A program made the translations under genes and the position numbers. A DNA stretch of 64,000 nucleotides, from NCBI RefSeq assembly GCF_019703515.2, contig NC_059348.1, positions 21,234,156 through 21,298,155 of the forward strand, written 5' to 3'. Shown here piece by piece: positions 11,348 through 43,625 of the stretch (position 1 is its first letter; the number at the start of each line of letters is the position of its first letter). Source of the stretch: Myxocyprinus asiaticus. Lineage: Eukaryota > Chordata > Actinopteri > Cypriniformes > Catostomidae. A model generated the notes under the pieces. The model ran no database searches. It was given only the letters and a program-made list of their open reading frames with translations, and was not told where the DNA came from.

Positions 11348-12198
11348 CAAAATTTTATTTTTAGAATAATGAGAATGAATAGTGTATGACTGTTTTACCT
11401 GTTTTGTGATGGATGTAGTCTAATAATAATATATCATTTTATGCTGATCATTATACCACTGTGTTGTGTTCAGTTTGGCTGTATTTTGTAACGTACTGAT
11501 GTGAGACAATTACCTGAGGCGGCTTCAAACCACAACACTCCACATTATTATTTTACAGTTATAGCCACAGAATACATGTCAGGTGATGCTGTATTAAAAT
11601 GGTCTCACACATTAGAGAGAGCAGAATCTGGTCCCCAATAAGAAACAGGTGGATGGTCATGCATGTTTTATAACTATACCTTCCACATTTTGTCTTGCAG
11701 CCAGTGTCTCTAGGCAACAGAGGTCAGAGGAGCACAGCATCAGGTGTAGTTGCCAAAATAAAAAAAGTAATGAGTAAATGGAGAACTCTTGTAATGACTT
11801 TGTGCTGTGTCACTGATGGAAATGTTGACAAGGTATTGATCTACACCTTGAAACTGTGTCATGATTTTGTTGACAGGCTATACAGGTTTCTTCTTAGATT
11901 TTGAGGATTGAGTATAACTGCGATTACTTGAACAAAGCTGACTGAAGACCATGGAACACATAAGCTGTTTTGGAAGTGTAAATACAATGCCATGTGACTT
12001 GAATGGCAAACCATGAGAAGTATGTACACCTAGCCTCATAGCTTATTGTCACATTCTCTATTAAACTGAGTGTCATGCAACAATTCATGAAAGCCTAACA
12101 AAGATGATGAATGTTTTATTTGCAGTCAGTGAAAAGTTGTGTCAGATTAACCTTAGGTTAACATTACATGGTTCCTCTCAGGTGCCTTCCTTATACTG
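10487..12198. other. Intergenic region upstream of lrrc53
   Basis: AT-rich, with a (TA)n run at about 11,302-11,341 and an octamer-like ATTTGCAT near 10,983. Possible untranslated lrrc53 exons are suggested by a strong donor (GTAAGT) at about 11,143 and an acceptor (TGTCTTGCAG) ending at 11,700, but there is no coding support. Confidence 0.35.
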
Positions 12199-15100
12199 AT
12201 GGTGACAATCGCTCAAGTTAAGATCGCTTTACCTTGCCCCTCCTCCTGTGTGGTGTGTTCTGAAGATGTCATCATTTGCCATAAACTCCTAAACATCATC
12301 GGTATGTAAATTATAATGTATCTCTCCATTAATTGCAGAGAAGAATGCAGTTGAAGAACATGTCTTTCTTTAGATACTTTGAATACATTTAAAGGTTTAT
12401 TACATTGCCAAAAGTATGTGAACACCCAAATAGTGCATCCATTTGTGCTTTTTGAACAATTCATATCAAAACGATGAGCATTCGTAGTAGGTCAGTGCTC
12501 CCTTTTCTGCTATAACAGCTTTCGCTCTTCTGGGAAGGCTTTCCACTAGATATTAGAACATGGATTTGGGGATTTGCTCCCATTCAGATGCAAGAGCATC
12601 ATGGAGTTCATGGTTCTGATGTTGGGCGATGAGACTTGTCTCTAAGTTGGCGTTCCAATTCATCCCAAAGGAGTTTATGTCTGGGCAGGCTATTCACGTT
12701 CTTCCACACCAGACTCGGTAAACCATTTCTTTATGGACCTTGCATTGTCATGCTGTAATAGAAAGGGTACACCCTATTCTACTAAAACTGTTTTTCTTTT
12801 GAGATTGCATGGCTGTATGCTTGATTTATGCTACAGTTAGTAATAGCACTAGCTGAAATAGCAAATGTCTGGAGTGTCCACATACTTTTGGTTATGAAGT
12901 GTATGTGGAAATACACATAGACTGTATGTATACTTCTAAACCATTTTTAACTTGAGATTAAGTTGTGGATGATGTAAAACGGTTTTCATTTGTCATGTTC
13001 AGATGCACCAGGCACTACCAAAGCTTTGATGCTTACTGATGGACTCATTGACTCTGTGGACAACATGGTGTTTTCTGATTTATCCAACATGAGTGTTCTG
13101 GCACTCAGCAACAATGCCATTTCCAGCATCAAGGAGAACGCTTTTCGGAACCTTACTTTCCTTACAGCACTGTCTTTGGACCACAACCGCATCTCCAGCC
13201 AATCCCTGGACAACTCAACATTCTTCTGGCTCCATAGACTGGAGACTCTCCAGCTAGGTAACAACGCTCTGAGGGACATTGACGGTTCCTGGTTCCAGAA
13301 CTCCAGAGCTTTAAAAACCCTTCAGCTAGAGGGGAACCTCCTCACCAGCCTGAACTCCAGCACCTTTGCCCTCTCTAATCTGAGGAACCTGGAAATTTTG
13401 GACTTGTCTGATAACCTCATCATGTACTTGGGCCGAGATAGCTTCCGAGGGCTGCCTCATCTCCACAGTCTTGATCTGTCCCGCAACCTTCTGAAGAACG
13501 CTCCCGATGCATTCTCCTATCTGTCAGGGCTCTCAGTGTTGAACCTTGATTTGAACCGCTGGAGCTGTACTTGTGAGCTGAGAGAACTGGCCTCATTCCT
13601 CAACAGCTACATTCAGGCTCCAGATAAAGTGTTGTACAATGGGCAGAGATTGGTGTGTGTGAATACAGATAGCCCAGCTGTGCAAAATGTGCTGGAATTG
13701 ACTGAGGCAAACTGTGTCCCACCAAACAAGAATATCACAGTGGAGGTTGTGGCTAAAAGTAATATCACACCGCAACAATACATTAGAAATGTTGCTATTG
13801 CTATTGTACTTTCATTTCTGGGTGAGTACCTAATGAAATTGTTTGATACCAAAAATGCCTGCCTATTTTTATTATAATGTTAACTCATTATCAATAACCC
13901 ATTTAAGCCCAGAGGCAACAAGTTGTTTAAGTCTTTACCACTCTTGATTCCTTATTCCTTAAATTTTTGTGTGACTACAGATGTTTTAAAAACAACTGGT
14001 GTTCAAGTAGAGAACTGTAGGAAGAGCTTTTAACACCTTGCTGAATAATGTGTCATGTGGTAGTGTTTAGTTAGTAGTGCTTGCTTTAGCAAGGCTATTA
14101 CTATTGCTCTAACCTACATTTAGGGATTTTCTAAAATCCCTAACCCATTTCTTCTTCTTCCGTAAAAAATTTGCCACATAACTTTTCCCACGGCATTTGT
14201 CGTAAACCCAAAATGAAATGTCAAATCAACTGGCTTAATAAAGAGAGGTGTGCTATGACTTGTATAGGCTAAGTGATCGATATACACTGTTCCCCCAGTA
14301 GGTGAAAAAATTTATGAAAAAAGCTCATAAACTTAACTTTGAAAAGGGGGCAGAGGGCTCATATCTCCAGAACAGAAAATCATAGAGACATGGTGGTGGC
14401 CTCTTTTGTCTTTGGACAGTAAAGCAAGTTTAGTGACAACCTAGCAACCACCCAAACACCCTGGCAACCACCCAGCAATGCCCTAGCTACCACCCAGAAC
14501 ACCATTTCACGGTATTAGAACACCATAGAGATATAGGGGTAGCCTCTTTTGTCTCGGGGTGGTGTACCAAGGCCCTTTATGGCCTCTGGGGTCCCAACCA
14601 TTTCTTGCCACCAGAACATCATAGAGACGTGGAGTGGGCTCTTTTGACTTTGGAAAGTGTACTTAATTGTACCAGCATGTAATTATTATTATTTTTATTT
14701 TTTTTATTTTTTTTTATACAGAAAATGTACCCATCATATTTACTTACTTAGATATTTACTAAAAAATGTACTCTGCAACTAAAATGGCAAGTTGCCACCA
14801 GAGTTGCCAGGAGTTTCAAAGTAAAGTTGCCATTTATAAATCCTGTTTACATGAAAAATACTCTTAAAAAATTGCGAACGAACTGCACACTGTTCATATA
14901 AAAAAGATTTAGCTTATAATTCTATTCAAGACATCTCTGAGAAAAAAAAAATAGGTATTAATTGTCTCTTTTTACTGCTCTAGTTTCTATCCTACTCTAG
15001 CTACCATTGAACTTGGCAGTGCAATACTGCAGATATTGTTGACTTTTGTATAACAAATTCCTTATGTTCCTCATTTCTAAGTTGCTTTGGATAAAGGTGT

Positions 15101-17561
15101 CTGCTAAATGACTAAATGTAAATGTAATGGGCTAAGCTTTAATGAATTTAATCACTTTTAATCACTAAGAATTAAACAAGTTCTGTGTTAAATTGTAGGT
15201 GGTGTTGGGATTACCCTGGGAATAATTGCCATTGCATACCATAAACTCAGTAGGAAATTTAAACAGGTACAGGAGGAAAATGGAGCCGTGGAAAGGAACA
15301 CCTCTGGCCCAGAAACAGCCCAGTGGAATTTCTGTGAAGACAAAGACACTCTGAGTCATGCTCTGTACAACTGCAATTACAAATCCCATCAGCCCTGGGA
15401 CAGAGAAAACTCCCCTAGTCATATGGGGCCGGACACAGTGGCGAATAATTTCACCTGCCACAAGTGCAGCTCAACAGCTCTTGCGGTAGGAAAGCAAAAA
15501 AAAGAGATTGTTCTGCAGAGAGCCAGTCTCATGGGTGAACAGCATGAGAGAGATGATTATTGGCCAACTTATGTGGCTAGTTGCCAACATAAAGGGAATG
15601 ATCAGCATTCTGTGTTGCAACAAAGGATCAAAGGTAAACTATGAAGCATGCTACTCTTTTGAAATGTATCACTGTTATTATTGCTCATACTTATTGACCA
15701 TTTGAACAAATACCCAACCCTTAGAATCAAACTTCAGCATGTAACTTGTCCTGCACTATTTATGCAAAATGGGCTTAAAAAGACTTGCAGTAGAGGAGGG
15801 ACCCAAGCCTTATCTAGGGACCAGAATATCATAGATACTTGAGATGAGCTCTTTTGACTTGGGCCAGTTCGCAAGCACACATACTACCCTAGAAACAACC
15901 TTACAATGCCTTAGAAACCACCCAGAATACCCTAGCAACTGCATATCAACACGTTAAAATCCACCCAGAATCCATTAGCAACTGCCTAGTGACGCCCAGG
16001 CAACCAGCAAAACACCCTAGTACTGTGCAGGTGAGTATTTGCCTTTAGCAGGGGCAAGCACAGTGCACATTTTCTTCAGAAATTGTGAAAATCACCAGGC
16101 ACATTCTCATATGTTCATTTTTAAATGTTTCACTCCATTCTTATCACAGATACAAGTGTACAAAGATACAATGAGAGGGGAGCAGGAATTTCTAACAACT
16201 ACCATTTGGGCAGTCATTATACTTCTTCCCAACATTGTGGAGATTCAAACCGCAACTCAGCTGTCAAAATACAGCAGCTGGCCCTCAGAAATAATTTCTC
16301 GGCCCTCCAGAGAGGCCCATTTAGACCCCCAGACCAAATGCACAAGGAATTGGTAACTCATGGAAATCATGTAAATCAATCACTGTTAAAACACCAGGCC
16401 AAGGACGTTGGTGCACAACCAATTTACTGGACCATCAGCTGTCTGCACTCTCATCAGACTGATGAATATAGGCAAGCTGGGAGTAATAACCAGAGCTTTC
16501 CATTTCGAAATCACTCAGAGAACACACTTCAAAATGGAGCAAAAGTGTATGACGCTATGCTATACAGAGACTTCTTAGGTTATAACAAGTCTAGCTCTGG
16601 GGTACATGGTAAGAATCAAGCCATTGATCTGGGGTTTAAGTTAGCCTCTCAAAGGAATGTTACTTTTGATCTAGCTGGGTCTGAGGAACGCGTCCTCACC
16701 ACACCAGCTGACAGACACAAAGGAGAGAGCAGGATAAAAAGCTCTAAAACATCTGTGCAGAAGAGCAACCAAAAGTTGGCTAAGATGAAGAGTAGCACAC
16801 AAGGACATTTAAAAAAACACAAAACCAAAGCACAGGCAAAGAGGACACTGAAAGTTAAATTAAATTTAAACCCTCTTCGAAAAAACAGAGTTCATCCCAA
16901 GTCTGGTGATCAAGAAAAGTATGAAGAGAGCAACATGTCTAAAAAGGCCAAGAAAGAAAAACTGAGAAGCAAAAAGGACCAAAAAAGTCTCAAGCACAAA
17001 TCCAAAAAAGAGAAAACCAGCAAAAAACTAAAGGATAACAGTGAAGACTCAGAGAATGAGGATAAGGAAGCAGATACTGTGGACCAGGAAACATCAACCT
17101 CTAAAACAAAACAAGCTAAAAAAGAACATGCATCCTCCATTAAAGTAAAACTTTCTGAAAAAGAAAACAAAGACTCCAATGAAGTCACCCAAGAAAGTTC
17201 AAATAGTGGTGGCTCAACTGAATTTGGACAAGGGCCAGACAATACTATTCCTGTTGAAGGGGAAACTCAGCAAACAGATGGTCTGGAAGACTCTATCTTC
17301 ATCAGTTGTTCTGAAGCTCAAAGCCTACTGAGCTCTATACCTCCAACACTCCCACTGATGCTCAGTTTAAATAGTGAAACCACTGCTCAACAGGACCTGG
17401 CTGATAAGTCTAACAGTTTAGACCTGATGAGCTCTGCTGCCCCTATTATCCAAGAATATGTATCTTCAGCCGAAGGCTCACCAAAGAGGAAGATAAGACT
17501 AATAGTACCTGAAAAAAATTCCGACAGGCCACAAACTGCACTAGATAAGAAAATCAGATAG
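12199..17561 (+). CDS. lrrc53: Leucine-rich repeat-containing protein 53
   Basis: Single-pass membrane LRR protein of unknown function. Coding exons: 12,199-12,301, 13,003-13,821, 15,199-15,633 and 16,150-17,561; all junctions keep phase 1 and give 922 codons plus stop without a break. Order: N-terminal cysteine cap (CPSSCVVC), about six LRRs (residues ~40-215), C-terminal cap (RWSCTCEL), a membrane segment split by intron 2 (about residues 293-320), then a long Lys/Ser-rich cytoplasmic tail. The tail holds KLNLNPLRKNRVHP (about residue 690), which matches a conserved block of mammalian LRRC53 and fixes the identity. The start is uncertain: the frame is open upstream to 12,154, so a spliced upstream start with a better signal peptide is possible. 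Intron 1 carries a Tc1-like element. Confidence 0.9.
12403..12901. mobile_element. Tc1-like non-autonomous element in lrrc53 intron 1
   Basis: TA-flanked terminal inverted repeats: CATTGCCAAAAGTATGTGAA at the left, complement CACTTCATAACCAAAAGTAT at the right. The interior resembles a fragment of a fish Tc1 family but has no open transposase. Confidence 0.85.
14330..14660. repeat. Dispersed repeat with AGCAACCACCCAGAACACC units
   Basis: Contains repeated 'ATCATAGAGAC..TGG..CTCTTTTG' modules followed by tandem variants of a roughly 19-bp unit of the type AGCAACCACCCAGAACACC. The same composite occurs in other introns of this window. Confidence 0.7.
15060..15127 (+). repeat. SINE/LINE 3' tail
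   Basis: The segment GCTTTGGATAAAGGTGTCTG followed by CTAAATGACTAAATGTAAATG is the conserved tail shared by many fish SINEs and their LINE partner. The SINE head is not evident. Confidence 0.65.
15820..16025. repeat. Dispersed AGCAACCACCCAGAACACC-type repeat
   Basis: Starts with CCAGAATATCATAGATACTT and the CTCTTTTGACTTGGGCCAG module, then several imperfect 19-bp units. It lies in lrrc53 intron 3, upstream of the last exon. Confidence 0.7.
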
Positions 17562-17829
17562 CATCGTTCACTCTTTTTTGACAGCGTTGCATAGGACTGC
17601 TCCATTTACCGATTCTATAAATTTGTATGTCGTGATAGAAAAATGCATTGATTTCATGATGTGTTGAGTCTTATTGCATGTATAGAACTTATTTCAATGT
17701 ACTATACATAATATGTAGTGTGCTATGTTGTGCACATGATTGTGCTGAAAGAAAGTGTTGTAAGGCAAAATCTCCATGGACACTAAGATTTTGAAACTGT
17801 TAAAAACAAGCATGAAGAGTTTGTTCTAT

Positions 17830-17852
17830 AATAAATGTACAGAGTTAATAAA
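17830..17852 (+). other. Polyadenylation signals of lrrc53
   Basis: Two AATAAA hexamers at 17,830 and 17,847, about 270 bp after the stop codon. They precede the fam151a start by only about 240 bp. Confidence 0.6.
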
Positions 17853-18091
17853 AACTTTATTTAACCAAAGCAACCATTTTCATTTTCTTGCAAACAAATT
17901 GGCAAGAATGCAAAGTGCAGTCTATGTGATATCACAGCATTTATTGGTCTGCAGATAAAGGGCAGTAGAATGCACAGGATTGGACCTCAGAACAAAAAAA
18001 TACCTTGCACTATCAAAGTGATTATAAACCTTGCACGTTAAAGCAGAACTTTCATAGAACAAACACTAAGGAGATCTGATTTTGCAGAGCA

Positions 18092-26755
<8,664 letters not shown>

Positions 26756-27323
26756 AGATTATAATCACAGTAACACATCATTAAGGGTCCATCAAATATT
26801 ATATTACCAAATGAATTTCTGAATAACATTGCTGTTTATGTACTGCATGGACATGATATGTACATAAAATCTACATTGAAAAATGTTAAATGTGAAAATA
26901 AGTGTTATTTAAAATGTAATTTTTATACATCTAATTATTTTAATAGGTCTAATTGTTTTTAAAACAATGTAAACAAAAAAAATCAAATGACTGTACCTTT
27001 AAAAAAAATTATGTTCAGATATACATACAGTACAAAAATGCCCCTTATAACAAAACATCAAAATTGTTTGAATGTTGAATCACAATGTATGCACATAAAC
27101 ACTGAACACAGACATTGTTAAATATTTTACATCCCCATTCATTTTTAAAATCCTACATAACTGTCCAAACACAAAAATGTATTTCCTATACCAAAACTAT
27201 AACGGTGCAAGATGGATAATGTACATTTTATGAGTTTTGGATTTATAAAAAGCATGCAATTAAATATAAGGTTAAAACATCAGTTGTAGCAAATCACGAT
27301 GTGTTCTGCCCAACAACAGGAGG
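26756..27323. other. Convergent 3' interval between fam151a and acot11
   Basis: Only about 570 bp separates the two stop codons, so the two 3' UTRs may share or overlap this AT-rich interval. I see no clear AATAAA on either strand; weaker variants may serve. Confidence 0.5.
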
Positions 27324-38224
<10,901 letters not shown>

Positions 38225-38948
38225 TCACTCAAATGTTACATACTAATATTACAAATCAGTTACCACACAAGTATTAAAAGTGTTGCTTGGTTTTAAATAA
38301 GTATTCATGTTAAGGTTTGTAATTATTCATTCATTCATTTATTCATTGTTAGATGTGTTTTTTAATGGAATACTAATCTAAAAAGTACATAAAGTAGTCT
38401 ATTTACATTAAATAATCATTACTATTATCATCATCATCATATTTAAAAATGCTGCTCTAAAACATTGAGTTCTATCTTAGCTGCCAGCACACTGAACATC
38501 CTAAAGGCATCCAGATATAATACTGGTGATGTCATTGTGTCTAAATAGCTCGGGAAATCTCACAACTTGCAATTACACGTTACAACGTTGTACTTCAAGT
38601 CTTGTAAAATGAACAATTTTACAATTGCGCGATCTTCAGTAACCTTAAGTCACACTCTTTTAATTTACTGACAAATAACTTTTCATCTAATTCGCAATCA
38701 ATAACTTTCATCTACAGACTCACTTTCTTTAGCGTACGTATATGTTATGTGTAAGTTTGTTGTTACCGCATTGCGTTTACAATGTACAGAACGGACGTGC
38801 AACTGTTGAATGACTGTTGCAGATCGACAGTGCTTTTATGCATTATATACAGTAGCCTATCTTTCACGCCCTTACCGCGATCTGATTTGAGAGTCTGGTT
38901 AAGTTCTAGATAGCGACAGCAACACTGATACTCGCAAGATCCTCATAC

Positions 38949-39110
38949 CTCCAACGACTGACACAGCGTGTTCACGGAAGCCCTGAATTGCACGCGAGTT
39001 CGGCAAAACGATACATTACCAGTTCAGTGTCCCTCACTTCAACTGCGCGACTGCGCGTAGACGTGTTCACTAACAAGTCTTCACTAAGACCCCGCCCCTT
39101 GTCTCATGTT
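38949..39110 (-). promoter_or_regulatory. acot11 first (untranslated) exon and promoter region
   Basis: A donor (GTTGGAG/GTATGAG) at 38,949-38,948 ends a CpG-containing stretch that probably is the untranslated first exon. A GC-box-like CCCCGCCCC sits at about 39,090-39,098, immediately upstream in the minus direction. The transcription start is inferred. Confidence 0.55.
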
Positions 39111-39171
39111 TACATAGTTTCCGAAAATACCTGTACATTCTACATTCCTCAAATGTGAGTAAACCTCAAAG

Positions 39172-39692
39172 AAAAAGGGAATAGTTCACCCAAAATTGAA
39201 AATTCTTTCATCATTTACTCATCCTCATGCCATCCCAGATGTGTATGACTTTCTTTCTTCTGCTGAACACAAATGAAGATTTTTAGAAGAACATCTCAGC
39301 TCTGTAGGTCCATACAATGCAAGTGAATGGTGACCAAAACTATGACGCTCCAAAATGCACATAAAGGCAACATAAAAGTAATCCATATGACTCCAGTGGT
39401 TAAATCTCTTCAGAAGTGATATGGATGTGTGTGGGTGAGCAGGGCCGTTGCTAATGGGGTGAAAGGTGGTAACGATTCTAGGGGCCCAAAGGTCCAGGGG
39501 GGCCCACGACAAATTCAAAACTGTATTATTTTAACAGGCATTCAGAAATTAAATAAGAATGATGAATTAACCCAAATCGTATGTTACAATTGTATGTTGA
39601 GATATTCTTCTAAAATTCTTCATTTGTGTTCAGCAGATGAAAGAAAGTCATACACATCTGGGATGGCATGAGGGTGAGAACTACCCCTATAA
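39172..39692. mobile_element. MITE copy 4 with an internal replacement
   Basis: Left arm ATAGTTCACCCAAAATTGAA to about 39,435 and right arm from about 39,600 (TTCATTTGTGTTCAGCAGAT to GGTGAGAACTACCCC). The centre (39,437-39,595) is unrelated to other copies. No TTAA is kept at the left. It lies between the divergent acot11 and ssbp3 promoters. Confidence 0.8.
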
Positions 39693-40084
39693 AGAGACAA
39701 TGTTTACACCTGTTTTAATGCTACTGGCTAATTTGCTGTATTGTGTAAACCGACAGGTGGCGCAACAAGTCTTTGAAAGCAAAAGACATTGCTTCAACCA
39801 AGGGCTCCATCCATCGTGGTGAAAACAACACAAGCCAGTTTATGAATTAGATACAGGCTGATTTATATAAACAAACAACCCGCCCTCTTATGACAGAAAC
39901 TGTTGAGGTAGGTTCATAATTTATTTTTATTTTTTTCATTATTCAAATCCACCAACACCTCAAAACTAATGACCCGTCAATTTCGAAGAGGTTACTTTCA
40001 TTGTTTTAACTTTTATGCAGATAAGATGGATTGTGATGCAATGTCGAAGTCAGTCATTGGTCTATAGAACTGTCAATCATGCCC

Positions 40085-40240
40085 CACAGGTCCCCGCCCA
40101 CAGTTCAAGATCTGACTGTGGCCACTGGCCAGGGTCGGTTGAAGCGGATGGGGTCAGAGGCGGGCTGCACGTTGACAGCTGTAGCAGAAGGAAACACCTC
40201 GCAGTCAAGCTGGCAGAAGCGATTATATTGAGCGCAAGGC
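40085..40240 (+). promoter_or_regulatory. ssbp3 5' UTR / proximal promoter
   Basis: GC-rich stretch directly upstream of the ssbp3 start, containing a GC-box-like CCCCGCCCA at 40,093-40,101. It is open in one frame (an 80-codon frame running into the ATG from another frame), but that frame is not conserved protein as far as I can tell. Confidence 0.45.
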
Positions 40241-42048
40241 ATGTTCACGAAAGGTAAAGGGACCGCGGTGCCATCGGACGGGCAAGCGCGAGAAAAGTAA
40301 GCCTGGTCTCTCTCTGATTTTCATGCACAGCTGATTTGATGTTAATAATATTTTGACTCCTATCACGACTCTTATTGTTTAAGATATACCAGTGATGTTA
40401 TAGTGTAAAGCTGATATCAAATATGTTTCATGTTTTCCAATTTTACAACCTTACATTCTCAATAGATTAAGTTCGCACACTCTGAATTATGTTGTTTGTA
40501 TCACTTCAAATGAGAAGTGTAGTGTATCAGTTTGCAAACGCCCTTTACAGATTGTGCGGCGTTTTATCGTTTTATTGGCGCTCTGTTTACTGTCGCTGTT
40601 TTTCCTCGATGACATTACAGCTGTGAACCATTAGAATGTATTATTGTATTACTGTAAATGCAAACAATTGTTGCTTGATGCAAAGTGCAGTATTGAATCT
40701 CTGGGAAAACAACTGTATTGGTTGAACAGGAAGAAACCTGAAAGTTTTATTAGATGGCATTATTATTATTATTTTATTTTTTATTTTACAGGTTGGCATT
40801 GTATGTCTATGAGTATTTGTTACATGTGGGAGCACAGAAATCCGCACAGACGTTTTTATCAGAGGTGTGTATAAAGTCTACAGAACATCTTTTTCCTTAA
40901 AGGGATAGTTTACCCAAAAATGAAAATTCTGTCATCATTTACTCACCCTCAGGCCATCCCAGATGTGTATGACTTTCTTTCATCTGCAGAACACAAATGA
41001 TGATTTTTAGAAGAATATTTCTGCTCTGTAGCTCCATACAATGCAAGTGAATGGGTGCCAAAATTGTGATGCTCCAAAAAGCACATAAAGGCAGCATAAA
41101 AATAATCCAGATGACTCCAGTGTTTAAATCCATGTCTTCAGAAGAGATATGATAGGTGTGGGTGAGAAACAGATCAATATTTAAGTCCTTTTTTTGCTAG
41201 AAAGTATTCTCCTTGTCCAGTAGGGGGAATGAAGAATGTGAATCACTAAAAACACAAGAAGAAGAATGTGAAAGTTAAAGTGGAGATTGACTGAGCAAGG
41301 AGGAAAATGTATTGTAAAAAAGGACTTAAATATTGATTTGTTTCTCACCCACACGTATCATATCACTTCTGAAGACATTGATTAAACCACTGGAGTCGTA
41401 TGGACTGTGTTTACGCTGAAAATGTTGGCACCCATTCACTTGCATTGTATGGACCTAAAGAGCTGAGAAATTCTTCTAAAAATCTTCATTTGAGTTCAGC
41501 AGATGAAAGAAAGTCATACACATCTGGGATGGCATAATGGTGAGTAAATGATGAGAGAATTTTTATTTGTGGGTGAACTATTCGTTTAAGTGGATTTGCA
41601 ATGCATGTTCACATCCAACGTTGTGTTTTCATATGTCTGCCAAAGTTTCTTCATCCACTGTCTCTGTTCTTATTATATTCAGATAAGATGGGAGAAGAAC
41701 ATAACACTTGGGGAACCACCAGGCTTTCTGCACTCTTGGTGGTGGTGAGTATTACCTCTTTATTTAGGAGTTGATTGGTGTCATTTATGAGAGTTTTTAG
41801 AATTAGAATCTTTTAACTGTAGTATACTATAATTAAAATCTCGTAGTTTAAATACTCTTTTTAAATACTGTGTTATCTGCTCTGTTGCCTTTTGTACTAC
41901 TGTTATGATAACACTGTGATGCTGCAGTATCCTCTCATTACGAACAACGTTCTTATTGTGCAGTGTGTTTTGGGACCTGTACTGTGCGGCACCTGAGAGA
42001 AGGGAAACATGTGATCACTCCAGTGAAGCAAAGGCCTTTCATGACTAT
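40241..42048 (+). CDS. ssbp3: Single-stranded DNA-binding protein 3, first four exons (gene continues past window)
   Basis: SSBP/SSDP proteins are nuclear cofactors that bind and stabilise LDB1 in LIM-homeodomain complexes. Exons: 40,241-40,296, 40,792-40,864, 41,683-41,744 and 41,964-42,048, giving 92 in-frame codons. The product starts [19 protein letters not shown], then a LisH-containing LUFS region ([63 protein letters not shown]). This N-terminal block is nearly invariant in vertebrates, which makes the call secure. The Pro/Gly-rich remainder is not present up to 64,000, so intron 4 exceeds 21.9 kb. A MITE occupies most of intron 2. Whether this is the a or b duplicate cannot be told. 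Confidence 0.95.
40897..41589. mobile_element. TTAA-flanked MITE, copy 5
   Basis: TTAA at both ends (40,897-40,900 and 41,586-41,589), terminal AAGGGATAGTTTACCCAAAA and complement. Arms are inverted copies of CTCACCCTCAGGCCATCCCA. It lies in ssbp3 intron 2 and is the best preserved of the five copies. Confidence 0.92.
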
Positions 42049-43140
42049 GTAAGTGATTCATGCTTAATTCACCATTCACCAACATGACAGTCATACAGAA
42101 GAGATCTGCATTGTCAGCATGAACCAAACCTTTTTGGTGTGACACTTTATGAGATGGTCGCTTATTATTTTGATTCTGGGGCAGCTTTTTATTTGGATTC
42201 TATATTGGTTTGATTATATTGAATATCCTTTTGCCGATCTGCACACTTGATTTGAAGTGGATGGCATAATTTCTGCATGACTGTGTACAGTAAACATGGA
42301 TTTGTGAACATGAGAGCTTTTTCCGAGAACAGAGAACAGATATATTCTTGGAATTGGTGTACTATAGAATAAATGAAGCCCAAAGAATTTGGCTTGAGTG
42401 TCCAAATAATGATAATATGACTATATAACACAGAATACAAAGTGATGGTGAGATTGGCTACATTTACATGGACACCAGAAAGCGACTTTCTGTATGTTAT
42501 TTTCCCCTCTCTACTCCCAGAAATGTTGAATACTTTGCGCTGCGTTGACTTGTTGTTGGGCTTTATCGTATGACGTTTTTTATCTGGTCTGTTCCACGCT
42601 CGCGCACTCCTCAAACACCTGTAAGAACATGGTCACATAAGCCGTCTTCTCCAGGAAAAACCTGGTGTGTTAAATTGCTTTCTCTTAATGCCTTAAGCAG
42701 GGTAAGGAAATCAGAGATCTCGTTTACATGACGTTTCAGAACGTCAAATAAACTGTTTTCTTAAGTGCATGTAAATGTTGTCAGTGTAAAAGTACATATG
42801 AAGCAAATGAAGAAATAGACTTACAGGATAACTAGCGAAGCTGTGCCTACTTGGCCTGAAATAAACATATTTTTAATTAGAATTTATAATGATCGAATTT
42901 TCTAGCATGGTCATGTGGGAAATCTGCGTGTTGGTTCTGAATTTTCATGCCCCCAAATTCAGCCCCGATGTGACTTTGACATCACTACTGATCTCTTAAT
43001 CACTTTTGATCCATCTCTTTTGATTTCTCACTTGTGATCTGCATTTGCAAAGAAAAAATTTAACGATGTTTTAATCTCTGAGTAGTGTAATGTTATATAG
43101 GAGTATATAAATCAAATCACAACTCAAATTATTCATTCAG
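42049..43140 (+). other. ssbp3 intron 4, proximal part
   Basis: No exon seen. The segments TACATTTACATGGACACCAG (about 42,461) and the complement of GTGCATGTAAATGTTGTCAG (about 42,763) are weakly inverted and could be the ends of a degenerate TIR element, but similarity is short. Confidence 0.3.
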
Positions 43141-43144
43141 ATAA

Positions 43145-43625
43145 TGAATGACACATCAAGTCAACCTTTATTTATAAAGCACATTTAAAAACAACAGAAG
43201 TTGACCCAAAGTGCTTTACAAATCAATCAAATAAATATACAATGACAGAATTATATACATACAAAAAATAAATAATAATAATAAATAAATAGATACAATT
43301 AAAAACGGCATCAATTATTTACCTAATTTAACCTATTAAAAAGTCTTATTCAAATGTTAAAGAATATAAATACATTTTCAAAGAGGATTTAAAAATGGCT
43401 ATTGAAGAAGCTGACCTCACATGGTAAAGGAGACTATTCCAGAGTTTAGGACCTACCACAGAGAAGGCACGATCACCCTTAGATCCATAGCGACAACGAG
43501 CAACCCTCAAAAGAAGTTGATGAGAAGACTTGAGAGCTCTGGTGGGGGAGTAAGGGACGAGAAAATCACTGATGTATTTGGGCGCGGAGACCAGATAGTG
43601 CCTTGTAAACATAAAGCAGAATTTT
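43145..43625 (-). mobile_element. LINE (L2-like) 3' fragment
   Basis: Minus-strand frame 43,612-43,346 encodes APKYISDFLVPYSPTRALKS, SKGDRAFSVVGPKLWNSL and FKSSLKMYLYS, the C-terminal end typical of fish L2-type LINE ORF2. The 3' end follows toward 43,145. The rest of the element is absent. Confidence 0.75.

Noticed and set aside
16039..16356. 105-codon frame beginning MPLAGASTVHIFF
   Set aside because: It overlaps the last lrrc53 exon in a different frame and has no conserved residues.
16910..17242. 110-codon minus-strand frame rich in Ser/Phe/Leu
   Set aside because: It is the antisense shadow of the Lys/Ser-rich lrrc53 tail.
40015..40257. 80-codon open frame upstream of ssbp3
   Set aside because: It overlaps the ssbp3 5' UTR and start codon in another frame and has no recognisable protein.
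41688..41744. ATG-initiated reading [19 protein letters not shown] as the start of a new gene
   Set aside because: The same exon in the next frame reads [20 protein letters not shown] and joins perfectly to flanking ssbp3 exons.
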